64,000 nucleotides of DNA from Entoloma clypeatum (lineage: Eukaryota > Basidiomycota > Agaricomycetes > Agaricales > Entolomataceae): NCBI GenBank assembly GCA_963565915.1, contig OY751485.1, positions 4,464,001 through 4,528,000 of the forward strand, read 5' to 3'. Positions 21,223 through 31,797 of this stretch are shown piece after piece. The stretch's first letter is position 1. Each line of letters begins with the position of its first letter. The notes beneath the pieces are model-generated. The model was not told the origin of the DNA. It saw nothing but the letters and a program-made list of their open reading frames with translations, and did no database searches. The translations under genes were made by a program, and so were the position numbers.

Positions 21223-22890
21223 ATGTCTACCTCTCGCTCTGCTCTTGACATCATCACCCCCTTCGACGGTATCGACTACCAGAGCTGGGCCGAAAAAATG
21301 AAGTCTTACCTCCTCCATCAAGGAGTCTGGCGCATTGTCTCTGGCGACATCACTCGTCCCGTGATCGCTGACTTCACCACCACGGTCTCCACCCCTGGGG
21401 CCACTGCTGCTGCTCCCCCTGTGCTGACTACCACGATCGACCAGCCCGGCTTCCGTAAGGAAGAAAAAACCTGGATCAGGGACGACGACGTAGCTCTTGG
21501 GGCGATACGCCTGAAGGTCTCTGAGGCGATCAGACGCCACATCAAGGACAGCACCTCGGCACTTGACGCGTGGAAATCGCTGAAAGATAACTACTCCAAG
21601 GTATCCCCGGCTGTCATCTTCGGCAACTTCAAGACCGCCGCCACCTTCAAGCTGTCTGGACGCGACCCCGTGCCTGAAATTGAACGCCTGGGGTCTCTTT
21701 TCGCTCGGCTCGCCGATTCGAACTTTGTTGTCCCCGATCTGATGCAGGCAATGATCCTGGCCAATGCGATTCCCGACGCCTGGTCGTCACTCTCCACCGC
21801 CCTTTTCCAGGTCTACGATGCCGACGATTTCACCTACAAAGCCGTCGCCGAGAGCATCATCTCGGAGTACAGGCGCAAGTATTCGGTCGGGTCTACTTGT
21901 GCGTCCAATGAGCAGGCCCGGAAAATCTCCGGGACAAAGCGCAAGGGGCAGGACCCCAAATGGGAAAAGCAGCAAAAGCCGAGTACCTCGCAGAACGATG
22001 CTGACGAGCAGCCTAACTCGACTGACCATAGTACCGCTTCTGAAAAGAAGAAGGGAAAAGGACGATGGCGCAATCAGAAGAAAAACGCCAACACTGCGGA
22101 CAACGCGTCTGAACATGTGGAGGAAACGGTTGAGTTTGTTGCTCCCGCCATCCACTTCCCTCCTCTTCCGGCACCGTCCTTCACCACCGTCACTGGTCGC
22201 GGGAAAACGACAAGTACCGCCCAGCCCGATTCCGCAAGAATGCAGTCGCTCCTGCAGCGTATGAACCCGCCTCCTTCCCAGTACACTGGACTTCCATCTG
22301 GAAAACCGTCCGTGTGGAAAAAGAACGACCATGTTCGAAAACTCGCGCGTGGCATTGGTGCTTGCCCCTCAGGGTCAAACCTTCGCATTCTGGATATGAT
22401 TATCCCAGAAGAAGACGAAAGACCATCCAAGCAGCGTCGAGTTACTCCGCCGCTGGACCAAACCCTTAGGATGATGGACATAGACCATCAGAGCGAGTGT
22501 ATGGGGCCGGATCAATTCGAAGATGGGCTTATTGAACTTGACGGTTTGTCATCTCCCTCTCCTGAATCTGACCAATTAAGGAAAGCTAATAACACCTCCT
22601 TTCAGACGTGTAAAATATTAGCTAGTACTAGTGCAGAATGTATGGATCATATTGACAGCGATCTATACAGTGACCAGGTTTGCCAGCACCAGCAGCAGCT
22701 CTGGCTCCCCCCACGACCCCCATCCACTGTGCCTGGCAGTGCTACTATCCCCTATCTGGTCCCCGCTGTACCCAGCTTTTCACAGGGGTCATTATTCGCG
22801 TTTTTCAGAAGGTTCAGCAGCACCAGCGGCAGCTCTAGATCCAGACCAACCCGTCAGCCCTCAGGTGGCCACCTGGGGCTTCTGCCATGA
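21223..22890 (+). pseudogene. Copia-2 gag part, truncated by insertion
   Basis: ATG at 21223 (MSTSRSALD). The frame follows Copia-1 gag closely (YQSWAEKMKSYLLHQGVWR) to about 22667, then enters foreign sequence and stops at 22888-22890. As it stands this could give a gag-only protein of about 555 residues with a foreign tail of about 74 residues. Confidence 0.85.
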
Positions 22891-22998
22891 CTCCTCACTC
22901 CATCTGGTATGCCCGCCACATAGTGTTGCTGCGGCTCAGGCTCCGAGCTGGCTAGAGCCGGAGCCAAGCCATTGGGGAGCTGTAGCCGAGCCGAGCTG
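22668..22998. mobile_element. 331-bp insertion in Copia-2, probable non-autonomous DNA transposon
   Basis: Absent from Copia-1 at the same codon. It is flanked by TA on both sides (22666-22667, 22999-23000), starts CAGTGACC and ends CCGAGCTG. A TA duplication and a CAGTG start suggest a Tc1/mariner-type miniature element, but the two ends match only weakly. The right 80 bases (TAGTGTTGCTGC onward, 22920) instead resemble the hAT right end at 40023 in reverse complement, so the piece may be composite. Confidence 0.5.
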
Positions 22999-25900
22999 TA
23001 TAAAAAATATACAAAGCACTTTGCGTCATGCACACACTGTAAGGAGAAAGAACGCGCACAATGGATCTTAGACTCTGGTGCCTCGTTACACTTTACCCAT
23101 GAGTTCAAGGACTTTGCGTACTACAGGCCTCTCAAGGCTAAGCGATTTGTCCAAACAGCTGCAAAGGGAAAGAAACTGGAGATACTCGGAGTTGGTGCCG
23201 TTCCAGTATGGCATACCCTAAATGGGGAAACTAAAACCCATCTCCTACGACCGGTATTTTATATTCCGGATATGGACACACGTCTATTGTCCCTAGGCGT
23301 CTTCCTTAACCATGGTTACAAAGTTGATGGAATGCGTGGAGAAATTAATATCTCTAAAGGGCTGAACAAAATACAGTTTTCGCCTCATTTCATCGGACAA
23401 ACCATTTACTGGTTAGACACTGAAATACGCTATGACCAAATCCACGTGATCTCTAGCGAAATCACTGTTGAAACCTGGCATAAACGCCTTGGCCACTCAA
23501 ATGACCAGGCGCTCAATAAAATTCCCACTAGTACCAAAGGAGTACCCAGAACGTTAGTACGTGAGAAATCACAGGAAAGCTGCACGGGGTGCCTCAAAGG
23601 GAAAATGCCGAATCAGTCATACCCCAATTCAATGACGAGGGCTGTCAAACCCTTCAATCTGATTCATTCAGACCTGAAACAGATATCCACGGCATCGTAT
23701 CACAAGTACAAATACTTCCTCACGTTTTTGGACGATTTTTCATCTCATGTCTGGGTCGTCTTGCTTAGGAAAAAGTCTGGTGCCATCACGGCACTGAGAC
23801 AGTTTCTTGCGATGATCCAGAACCAATTTGCCGCTACCCCTAAGAAGTGGCGAGTTGATGGAGGTGGAGAATTTGATGAATACAAAGATGTACTTGCCGA
23901 TCATGGAATTCTGATCGACGTCACGCTCCCATATCAGCACCAGCAGAATGGTAGAGCAGAAAGGATCAATCGAACACTATGGGAAAAATCTCAGGCATTG
24001 CGCTTCGATGCATGCTTACCGCCCATGTGGTGGGAATTCTGTTTGGAACACGCAGCATTTCTCTATAACAGAACCCCCATGCAGCGTCTTGAATGGAAAA
24101 CCCCTTACTTCAGGGTGACCAATGAGATCCCCGACATGTCCAGCGTCAGAGTATTTGGATGTCAAGCATATGTATATATCCCAAAGGAGAAACGTAGGAA
24201 CTCCCTGGAATCAAGATCCCGATTGATGATTTATCTCGGATCGAAACCAGGGGTCAAAGGATACCGCTTCATGGATCCTGAGACCAACACGATTTTCATG
24301 GGAGGGAAAGCTATCTTTGATGAAAGCAAGTACCCTAGATGCTATATCGACCCGTTGCCAGAAAACCACCCAGAAATGGAAAACCCAGAGCCGGCTGATG
24401 AGTTTGAGGATCTCATTCCCGGCAGCAATGACGACGACAGTCACAACGAAACACCTCATGACCCACTTCCCATTGAACAGGATCAACCTGAATCAGACAA
24501 CGAATTGCCTGCCAATGAGCCTGATGACGAACCGCGAGTACCCACTCCGGAACCCGAGCAAGTACCAGATCGACCGATCAGGGAACGACGAGTTCGGAAG
24601 ATGCCAGGAAGCATCTATGGGGAAGACAGTCCAGCGTCTGATCTTGAAAAATTAGATCGAAGACGGAGATTGGGCGGTCAAACGGCATGGATGAATGACC
24701 TCCTGATGGAGGCGATATCAGTCCAAGTTGGCATTGTCGACATGTCCCATAAAGACATATACCCTCTTCCAAATAAAGAAGACTGGTATGCGGCTGAACG
24801 TAAAGAGCTAGACATGCTCAAACGCCGCGGGGTGATCACAGAGCTAGTACCCCTGCCTGCAGGAAGGAAAGCTCTAAGGAACAAATGGGTTTACAACGAA
24901 AAGTCCGACGGCCGCCTGAAAGCACGTCTCGTTGCAAAAGGCTTTTCACAGGTAGAAGGGATCGACTTTGATCAGATCTTCTCACCAGTCGTAAGATATG
25001 AAACCATCCAACTAATACTGGCATTGACAGCCCTTGAAGGGTGGTTCATGACACTTTTGGACGTCTCATCAGCCTTCCTCTATGGAACACTCCGTGAAGT
25101 CATTTACATGCGACAGCCTGAGGGCTACATAGTAAAAGGGAAAGAACACCTCATGTACCAACTATTCAAAGCTCTATATGGACTTAAGCAGGCCGCATTA
25201 GCCTGGTGGAGAGAACTTGATTCCTCCATGAAAAAGCTCGGCTTTGTCCGGCTTCACTCTGATGCGGGAGTGTTCATTCACAAAAGTACCAGCAGGGAAA
25301 TTGTAATCGCCGTCATCTATGTCGACGACTCTGCTTTTCTCGGCACAAACCGGGAATATACGCTAGAGAAAAAGAAGGCCTTCATGACCACATGGGAATG
25401 CAGGGACCTAGGGCACCTTGTGCCTGATGGGGAACCGAAAGAATTTCTCTCTATCCAAATAAGGCAACACGGGAAACATATCTTCATCGATCAAGTACCT
25501 TACCTTGAGAAAATACTCGAACAAATGGGGATGAGCGAATCTAATGCCACCCATACCCCACTTCCTACGGGCTACAAACCCATGATGTCCGAAGATGAAC
25601 CCAATGCAGAACTTCAATCAAAGTACCAATCCGTCATTGGATCACTTCTATATCTGATGATTGGAACAAGGCCAGACATCTGTTTTGCCGTGATCAAAAT
25701 GTCGCAATTTTCCGCAAATCCCACCAAACGCCATTTAGAAGTGGCTAGGGATATTTGCAGGTATCTGAAAGCGACAAAAAATTATGCAATCATGTATGAT
25801 GGTGACTCAGGGAAAGGAATCTATGCATTCACAGACTCCGACTGGGCGTCAGATGAAAACACGAGGAGGTCTACCACTGGCTTCTTCATATCACTGGCGT

Positions 25901-26283
25901 CTGGAGCAGTGACATGGGTATCATCGGCGCAAAAGACCATCGCCCTCTCTTCCACAGAAGCAGAGTATATGGCGTTATCAGACTGCAGTCGCGCAGCAAC
26001 ATGGCTGAGAAGCATGCTTGCCGAACTTGGAATGCAGATCGGATCAGTACCGATCTACGGAGATAACAACGGCTCCGTCTTCATCGCATCCAACCCTGTA
26101 ACTGAGAAGCGATCCAAGCACATTGACGTGCGATTCCACTTCGTCCGAGAAAAAGTCTCCGAAGGGATAATTACGGTCGAATTTATTGAAGGAGTGAACA
26201 ACCCTGCAGACCTCTTAACTAAGAATCTGGGAAAAATCCTCTTTTCCAAGTTTATCCCATACTTCGGATTGATAAAAAACTAG
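22972..26283 (+). CDS. Copia-2 pol part (protease, integrase, RT, RNase H)
   Basis: From about 22999 the frame matches Copia-1 to the end; the upstream ATG at 22972 lies in the inserted sequence. Protease (LDSGASLHF), pre-integrase finger, integrase core, RT (YVDD) and RNase H (TDSDWASD) motifs are all present and uninterrupted over about 1090 residues. It was originally one polyprotein with 21223-22667. It could only be translated now by initiation at the foreign ATG or by readthrough. Confidence 0.85.
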   Translation: MGSCSRAELYKKYTKHFASCTHCKEKERAQWILDSGASLHFTHEFKDFAYYRPLKAKRFVQTAAKGKKLEILGVGAVPVWHTLNGETKTHLLRPVFYIPDMDTRLLSLGVFLNHGYKVDGMRGEINISKGLNKIQFSPHFIGQTIYWLDTEIRYDQIHVISSEITVETWHKRLGHSNDQALNKIPTSTKGVPRTLVREKSQESCTGCLKGKMPNQSYPNSMTRAVKPFNLIHSDLKQISTASYHKYKYFLTFLDDFSSHVWVVLLRKKSGAITALRQFLAMIQNQFAATPKKWRVDGGGEFDEYKDVLADHGILIDVTLPYQHQQNGRAERINRTLWEKSQALRFDACLPPMWWEFCLEHAAFLYNRTPMQRLEWKTPYFRVTNEIPDMSSVRVFGCQAYVYIPKEKRRNSLESRSRLMIYLGSKPGVKGYRFMDPETNTIFMGGKAIFDESKYPRCYIDPLPENHPEMENPEPADEFEDLIPGSNDDDSHNETPHDPLPIEQDQPESDNELPANEPDDEPRVPTPEPEQVPDRPIRERRVRKMPGSIYGEDSPASDLEKLDRRRRLGGQTAWMNDLLMEAISVQVGIVDMSHKDIYPLPNKEDWYAAERKELDMLKRRGVITELVPLPAGRKALRNKWVYNEKSDGRLKARLVAKGFSQVEGIDFDQIFSPVVRYETIQLILALTALEGWFMTLLDVSSAFLYGTLREVIYMRQPEGYIVKGKEHLMYQLFKALYGLKQAALAWWRELDSSMKKLGFVRLHSDAGVFIHKSTSREIVIAVIYVDDSAFLGTNREYTLEKKKAFMTTWECRDLGHLVPDGEPKEFLSIQIRQHGKHIFIDQVPYLEKILEQMGMSESNATHTPLPTGYKPMMSEDEPNAELQSKYQSVIGSLLYLMIGTRPDICFAVIKMSQFSANPTKRHLEVARDICRYLKATKNYAIMYDGDSGKGIYAFTDSDWASDENTRRSTTGFFISLASGAVTWVSSAQKTIALSSTEAEYMALSDCSRAATWLRSMLAELGMQIGSVPIYGDNNGSVFIASNPVTEKRSKHIDVRFHFVREKVSEGIITVEFIEGVNNPADLLTKNLGKILFSKFIPYFGLIKN

Positions 26284-26349
26284 GCGAAACAAAGTACCTA
26301 AATATATATATGTGGGAAAAAGTAAGATGTATTTAGAAATATGTACTAA

Positions 26350-26669
26350 ATATGGGGGGGTGTTGAAACTTTTCCCATCACGTAGATTAGATTAGATTAG
26401 ATTACATCACGTGACCTTTACATATCTTCATTACATACTTGTTTGGTTGGTACAAACAGTAGTACGGTATATAAGACCAGGAAACTGTCAATATCAACAA
26501 GTTGTCTCTTGACTCTTAACCAGCTCCATCGCTCTCACCAGCCTCAACCGCTCTCACCAGCCTTACCCCTCCAAACCATGTAAGTGACCATAGCGGTATC
26601 GTAGAGTACTTCCACTGTAGCTATGTTGCTCAGTACGCCTGTGGCTAGCGCCCAGGTGGAACTTCAACA
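26350..26669 (+). repeat. Polypurine tract and 3' LTR of Copia-2
   Basis: TATGGGGGGG at 26351-26360, then the LTR at 26361-26669. Confidence 0.92.
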
Positions 26670-29600
26670 TGCCACCTCTGCAGTGTCCGCCCTCTCCGAT
26701 GGGCACCTCCGATCCGCTCACTCCGAACACCTCCGACCCGCCACAGATTACCATGGTCAATGCAGCCGCATATCTCCATGCATGTAAAGCTCCTGGGGCA
26801 TACGCTTTCCGCGTTCACCTCTCCGACATCTCCGCCAATTCCGCGTCTGTCTCCGACGACGCTCCCGACCTCTCTGGCATACCCGAGGAATACCACGATT
26901 TTGCTGATGTATTCAGTAAGAAAAAAGCCGACACCCTTGCACCCCACCGACCGTACGACCTCAAGATCAATTTGGAGGAAGGTACTTCCCCTCTGATTGG
27001 TCCGATGTACTCACTCTCGCAATCCGAACTTGGATCCCTCCGAGACTTCATCGACGAGCACCTCAATATCGGTTTCATCAAACCTTCTAGTTCACCTCAC
27101 GGCGCTCCGATCCTCTTCGTCCGAAAGAAAGATGGATCACTCCAACTATGCGTCAACTACCAAGGCCTGAACAAAATCACGAAGAAGGACCGATACCCAC
27201 TTCCGCTCATCTCCGACCTCTTAGCCACTGCCGGAAAAGCACGCGTTTATACCACCATAGACCTCCAACACGCATACCACCTAGTCCGCATCGCTGAAGG
27301 TGACGAATGGAAAACTGCATTCCGCACTCGCTATGGATCATTTGAATGGTTAGTCATGCCATTTGGATTGTCTAACGCACCTGCAGCCTTTCAACGTTTT
27401 ATGAACGACATCTTCTCCGACCTTCTGGACAATTGCGTTACCGTTTACCTCGACGACATCCTGATCTACTCCGACAACCCCGAAGAACACAAAAAACATG
27501 TCCGAGAAGTCCTCCGACGACTCCGACAACATGGTCTTTACGCCCGCGCCGACAAGTGCGACTTCTCTGCCGAAACTGTAGAATATCTTGGATTTATCCT
27601 TTCTCCCGACGGACTCAAAATGTCGGAAGCGAAAGTCAAGATTATTCAGGATTGGCCTGAACCGCGCAGAGTGAAGGACGTCCAGTCCTTTTTAGGTTTT
27701 GCAAACTTTTACCGACGTTTCATTCCATTCTATTCCAACATCACTATTCCACTCACTCGTTTAACCAGGAAACATGCCACTTGGCTGTTCTCCGACGACG
27801 CTCGAACCGCTTTTAATGACCTGAAAAAGGCATTTACCACCGCTCCGATCCTGACACACTGGATCCCCGACTCTCCAATAATTGTCGAAACTGACGCATC
27901 CGACTATGCCCTAGCGGCTATTCTGTCAATAGTCACCTCCGACAATGAAGTCCACCCCGTCGCATTCCATTCCCGCACCTTCACGGCCCCCGAAGTAAAC
28001 TATGACACCCACGATAAGGAACTTCTTGCCATCTACGAAGCGTTTAAAATTTGGCGCCATTACCTTGAAGGCTCCGGTACTCCGATTGACGTCGTTACCG
28101 ACCACAAAAATCTCGAGTATTTTGCCACCACCAAAGTTCTTTCATGCCGACAAGTCCGATGGTCGGAATACCTTTCTCAGTTCAACCTCGTCATCCGATT
28201 CCGCCCCGGCCGATTGGGAACTAAACCTGACTCTCTAACTAGACGTTGGGATGTCTATCCTAAAGGGGGAAATAGCGACTACGTCGACATCAATCCGACC
28301 AACCTCCGACCAGTCTTTTCGCAAGAACAGCTCTCCGCTTCAGTTCGCGCGACTCAACTCCTTGAGCCCGTCCTCCGTGCAACCATTATCATGGACACAG
28401 AAAAGCTTCACCACGACATACTCACAGCACTCCCTTCCGACACTCTTTACGACACTCTTTCTAAAGATCCTAAACCCCGCTGGTCTCTCGAACCCGATGG
28501 TTTCCTCCGACATGACGATCGGATATACGTTCCCGACTCCGACAACCTCCGACTCCGAGTCCTACAGCACAAGCACGATCATATGCTTGCTGGACACCCA
28601 GGTCAGAACAAGACACTCAGTCTCATTCAGCGTGATTATACCTGGCCCGGAATACGAGATTTTGTTAAACACTATTGCAAGTCATGTACCACTTGCATGT
28701 GATCGAAGCCCCAAAGACACAAGCCTTACGGCCTACTCAAACAGCTTCCGATCCCCGAACGTCCTTGGAATTCTATCTCAATGGATTTCATCGAGACCCT
28801 TCCGACCTCCGACAACTTTGATTCAATCCTCGTTATCATTGACCGATTAACGAAACAAAGTATTTTCATTCCGACAACAATTCATTGCACCTCCGAAGAC
28901 CTTGCCGTACTTTTCGTACTACACGTCTTCTCTAAACACGGCGTCCCCGAACATGTCACCTCTGACCGCGGCCCCGAATTCGTCTCCCGATTCTTCCGAT
29001 CTCTCGGAAAGGCTCTAAACATGACCCTCCACTTCACCTCCGGTTACCACCCCGAAGGCGATGGCCAAACCGAACGCACTAACCAGACCCTCGAACAGTA
29101 CTTGCGGATATTCTGCAACTACCAACAGGACAACTGGTCCGCTCTCCTTCCGATTGCGGAGTTCGCATACAACAATGCACCTAGTGCTACCACTGGCATA
29201 TCTCCCTTCTTTGCTAACAAGGGTTACCATCCGAACATTACTGTTCACCCGGAACGAGACCTCGCCTCTTCCCGAGCCCGATCCTTCATGACCGACTTAG
29301 ACGAACTTCACCAAGAACTGAAAGCCACCATCTCCGACGCCCAACAACGCTACCAGAAGTCCTCCGACAATAATCGGATCACACCTCCGACATTTTCTGT
29401 CGGACAACAGGTTTTCGTCAAAGCACAGTTCTTCCGCACAACACGCCCATCCAAGAAACTCTCAGAAAAGTACGTGGGACCATACGAGATCATTGCACAA
29501 CCTGGCACACACTCCTTTACCCTCCGACTCCCCGACACATTCCGCGGTGTTCACCCCGTCTACCACGTCTCCATGCTTGAACCCGCAACTCCGAACACCA

Positions 29601-29860
29601 TTCCAAATCGGACCCAACCTCCGCCTCCTCCGATTGACATTGACGGAGAACTTGAGTACGAGATCGCTGAAATAGTCGACTCAAAGATCGACCGACGACG
29701 TAGCTGCAAGCTACTATATTTCGTCCGTTGGTTAGGATATGAAAACACTGATGAAGAATTCTCTTGGCTACCAGCCAATGAATTGGAAAACGCCCCCGAG
29801 CTTGTCTCCGACTTTCACTCCGCTTATCCCGACAAACCGGGTCCGCTCACATCGCTCTGA
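26670..29860 (+). pseudogene. pol of Gypsy-2: RT, RNase H, integrase, chromodomain
   Basis: Resumes the pol frame after Copia-2. RT: LFVRKKDGS, YLDD near 27450, FLGFANFYRRF. RNase H: ETDASDYALAA. Zinc finger: HPGQNKT...CKSCTTC. A TGA at 28700-28702 stands where Gypsy-1 has arginine (CM*SKPQRHKPYG). The integrase core follows (MDFIET, TSDRGPEF, GYHPEGDGQTE). The C-terminus keeps a chromodomain (YEIAEIVDSKIDRR...LLYFVRWLGYENTDEEFSWLP) at about 29655-29780, a module that steers integration to marked chromatin. Ends at 29860, 27 bases before the stop of the convergent accessory gene. Confidence 0.88.
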
Positions 29861-29887
29861 AACAAGAAAAAACAAGTACTATTCGAT

Positions 29888-30815
29888 CTACTTAGTACGT
29901 TGTTTCTTGTTGGACGGACCCTCCTCCTTGTCCGACTCCCCCTCCGACTCCGCCTTCTCCGACTCGTCTGATATGTCCATGTCGGACTGCTCTGGCATAT
30001 CCAACCTCTTCTGATTCAACATGTCTTGCTTGATCTTCTTCACCAGCCTCTGCTCCAGGCTCAACTCCTCTATCTCCTCATTCACATCCGACTTCCCCGA
30101 TCCCTCTGACTCCGACTCCGATTCCTCCACTTCCTCTGGCACGTATGCAATGTTGACAGTTCCTTCAACTGCTGAGAGCAGTCTTCGGATCTGCCTCGTC
30201 TCCACCAAAATCTCCTTCAAGACGCTCAACAGCGTCACCTCCGACTCCGACCCTCCGACCTCTGTCGCTTTCCCTTTTCCCTTCACCTTCACCGTGCGCT
30301 TCACCTCCGACTTCCCCTCCGACGCTCCGACCTCGCACTTCTTCTTGTCTTTGATACAACCCTTGCAGGACGTCTTATTCCTAAAAACAAAAGGTTAAAA
30401 CAGAAGAGACGAACCAAAGAAGAACTTACTCATCGCGTTCACATTCGATGCCCTTCACAATGCACCTATCACAGGTGCCGACCCCGACCCCGACTCCCGA
30501 CCCCTCTCCGACCATCGCCGACACTTCCTCCACCTTCCTCTTCTTCGTCGTCTTCTTCTTCTTCTCCGCCTGCGGCCCCCCCGACCCCTTGCTCGATGCG
30601 CCTTGCGCAGCGGCCACTTCATTGGCCCTCTTCTGAGCCGCCAGCTCCGACGCCCGACGCATCTCCTCCGCTACCCGCATCTCCTCCGCTAACCGCGCCG
30701 CCTCCGCAGCCCTCTCTTCCTCCGCTCTCCGCTCCTCCTCAGCCTTCCTCGCAGCCTCCTCCTCCGCTGCTCGCTTTTTCGCCTCCATCTCCTTTTGAAA
30801 ATCGGATGCCGACAT
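29888..30815 (-). CDS. Antisense accessory gene of Gypsy-2: coiled coil plus Zn2Cys6-like protein
   Basis: Exons 30815-30430 and 30380-29888 with a 49-bp intron give 292 codons in frame. Residues 5-75 form an EAKKRA-rich coiled coil. Cysteines at about 115, 118, 125, 134, 137 and 144 follow C-x2-C-x6-C-x8-C-x2-C-x6-C, the Zn(II)2Cys6 pattern, with the intron in the linker as in the Gypsy-1 copy. Then come a basic stretch, a leucine-rich helix (LLSVLKEILVETRQIRRLL) and an acidic Ser/Glu tail ending in SNKKQRTK. No stop interrupts it, unlike gag and pol of the same element. It is convergent with pol and starts 166 bases from the 3' LTR. Function unknown; DNA binding is inferred from the cysteine pattern only. 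Confidence 0.78.
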
Positions 30816-30968
30816 ATTGAGGTTTATTTTTGGAAGAGTTTAAAACGAAAAGAGAATGGGGGAACAAGAAGAAAGAACCACTCAGACGGTATTTTCAACC
30901 AACGCATCACATGACGCAGTTCACGCGCACCGACCACCTAGGTCCTTAGGCCTCATGGGTTCGGCCCC

Positions 30969-31446
30969 AAGGGGGAAATACTGTTACATTCCGATCCATT
31001 CCGACAATCTCCGACACCTCCGACATTTTGACTAATACTTATTATGCATACTTACTGTTATGAATCTCGTTACTACGTACATTACTTACATCCAACCATT
31101 TTACTTATGTTAAGAATCTCCGACAGCCACTCGTTATCCGACTCCGACGAAGCCACACATCCTCCGACATAGTATTTAAACTTATGTAGAATCGTGTATT
31201 AGCTTCAGTTTGAATATCAACTTAGATTTGACATCACACCTCCCGTCCTCTTTCCGACTCTTAACTTGAGTCCGACCTCCGACCTCCGATCCTCCGATCC
31301 TCCAAAATAAGGACACCAACGTATTAGCAAGGGCGCAACACACAAGTTGAAGCCAAGTCCTTGCCCCTACGTTGCACGCGCTCCGACCCTCCGACCTTCC
31401 GACGCGTCCAACGTAGCTCCAACATTTTGTCGATCAGTTTCTAACA
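30969..31446 (+). repeat. Polypurine tract and 3' LTR of Gypsy-2
   Basis: The purine tract AAGGGGGAAA at 30969-30978 precedes the LTR at 30982-31446 (465 bp). GCCAG at 31447-31451 closes the target duplication. Confidence 0.9.
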
Positions 31447-31708
31447 GCCAGCCTGGTAATTGTTCCACCGCCTGAATACCCTCAGGGTGATTATCCTCCT
31501 GGTCATTGATAGAACCTAGAGCTACCTCAGAAGTGGATCAAAATAAGAGAACGGGTTGCTTACCATCCTCTTCCTCCTTCTCATCATCATCATCAGCATC
31601 AGCATCATCGACTTGAGCCTCGAGATCCACAAAGGGATTATGAGCTTCCGTGATCTGTTTAACGGACTGTAAGCCCCCCGCATGTTGCATGAGCAAGAAG
31701 ACAGACAT
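31447..31708 (-). pseudogene. Spt5-like KOW-domain gene, 5' part
   Basis: A likely start ATG at 31708 begins MSVFLLMQHAGG and leads into an acidic run (VDDADADDDDEKEEEDG), typical of Spt5 N-termini, ending at a GTAAGC donor near 31564. A second block to 31447 (NDQEDNHPEGIQAVEQLPG) reaches the Gypsy-2 duplication. The frame into the next piece at 18279 does not run clean. The start is uncertain and sequence further upstream is repeat. Confidence 0.45.
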
Positions 31709-31797
31709 ACCCAGCGATGACTCATCCTGTTGGTGGGTTCAATTGACGACCTACGGGACATGATAATTAGCTTTCATGGTACAGTTGATGTTCAAAT

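Larger units (their letters stand above)
20552..26669 (+). mobile_element. Copia-2 LTR retrotransposon nested in Gypsy-2
   Basis: LTRs 20552-20860 and 26361-26669, 309 bp each and identical by my reading, which points to a young insertion. Flanks are CGCCA (20547-20551) and TGCCA (26670-26674), a target duplication with one C/T change. The gag-pol frame matches Copia-1 throughout but is interrupted by a 331-bp insertion at 22668-22998. Confidence 0.93.
18280..31446 (+). mobile_element. Gypsy-2 chromodomain Ty3/Gypsy element with nested Copia-2
   Basis: LTRs at 18280-18763 and 30982-31446 (TGTTACATTCC to TTTCTAACA); target duplication GCCAG at 18275-18279 and 31447-31451. The 19-bp length difference between the LTRs is one repeat of the TCCGACACC word. 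Order: gag, pol with chromodomain, then a minus-strand accessory gene, then a purine tract (AAGGGGGAAATAC) and the 3' LTR. Copia-2 splits pol between protease and RT. It is inserted in the Spt5-like gene. Confidence 0.93.

Noticed and set aside
22668..22998. Helitron
   Set aside because: No 5' TC, 3' CTRR with hairpin, or A/T insertion point; the TA flanks point elsewhere.
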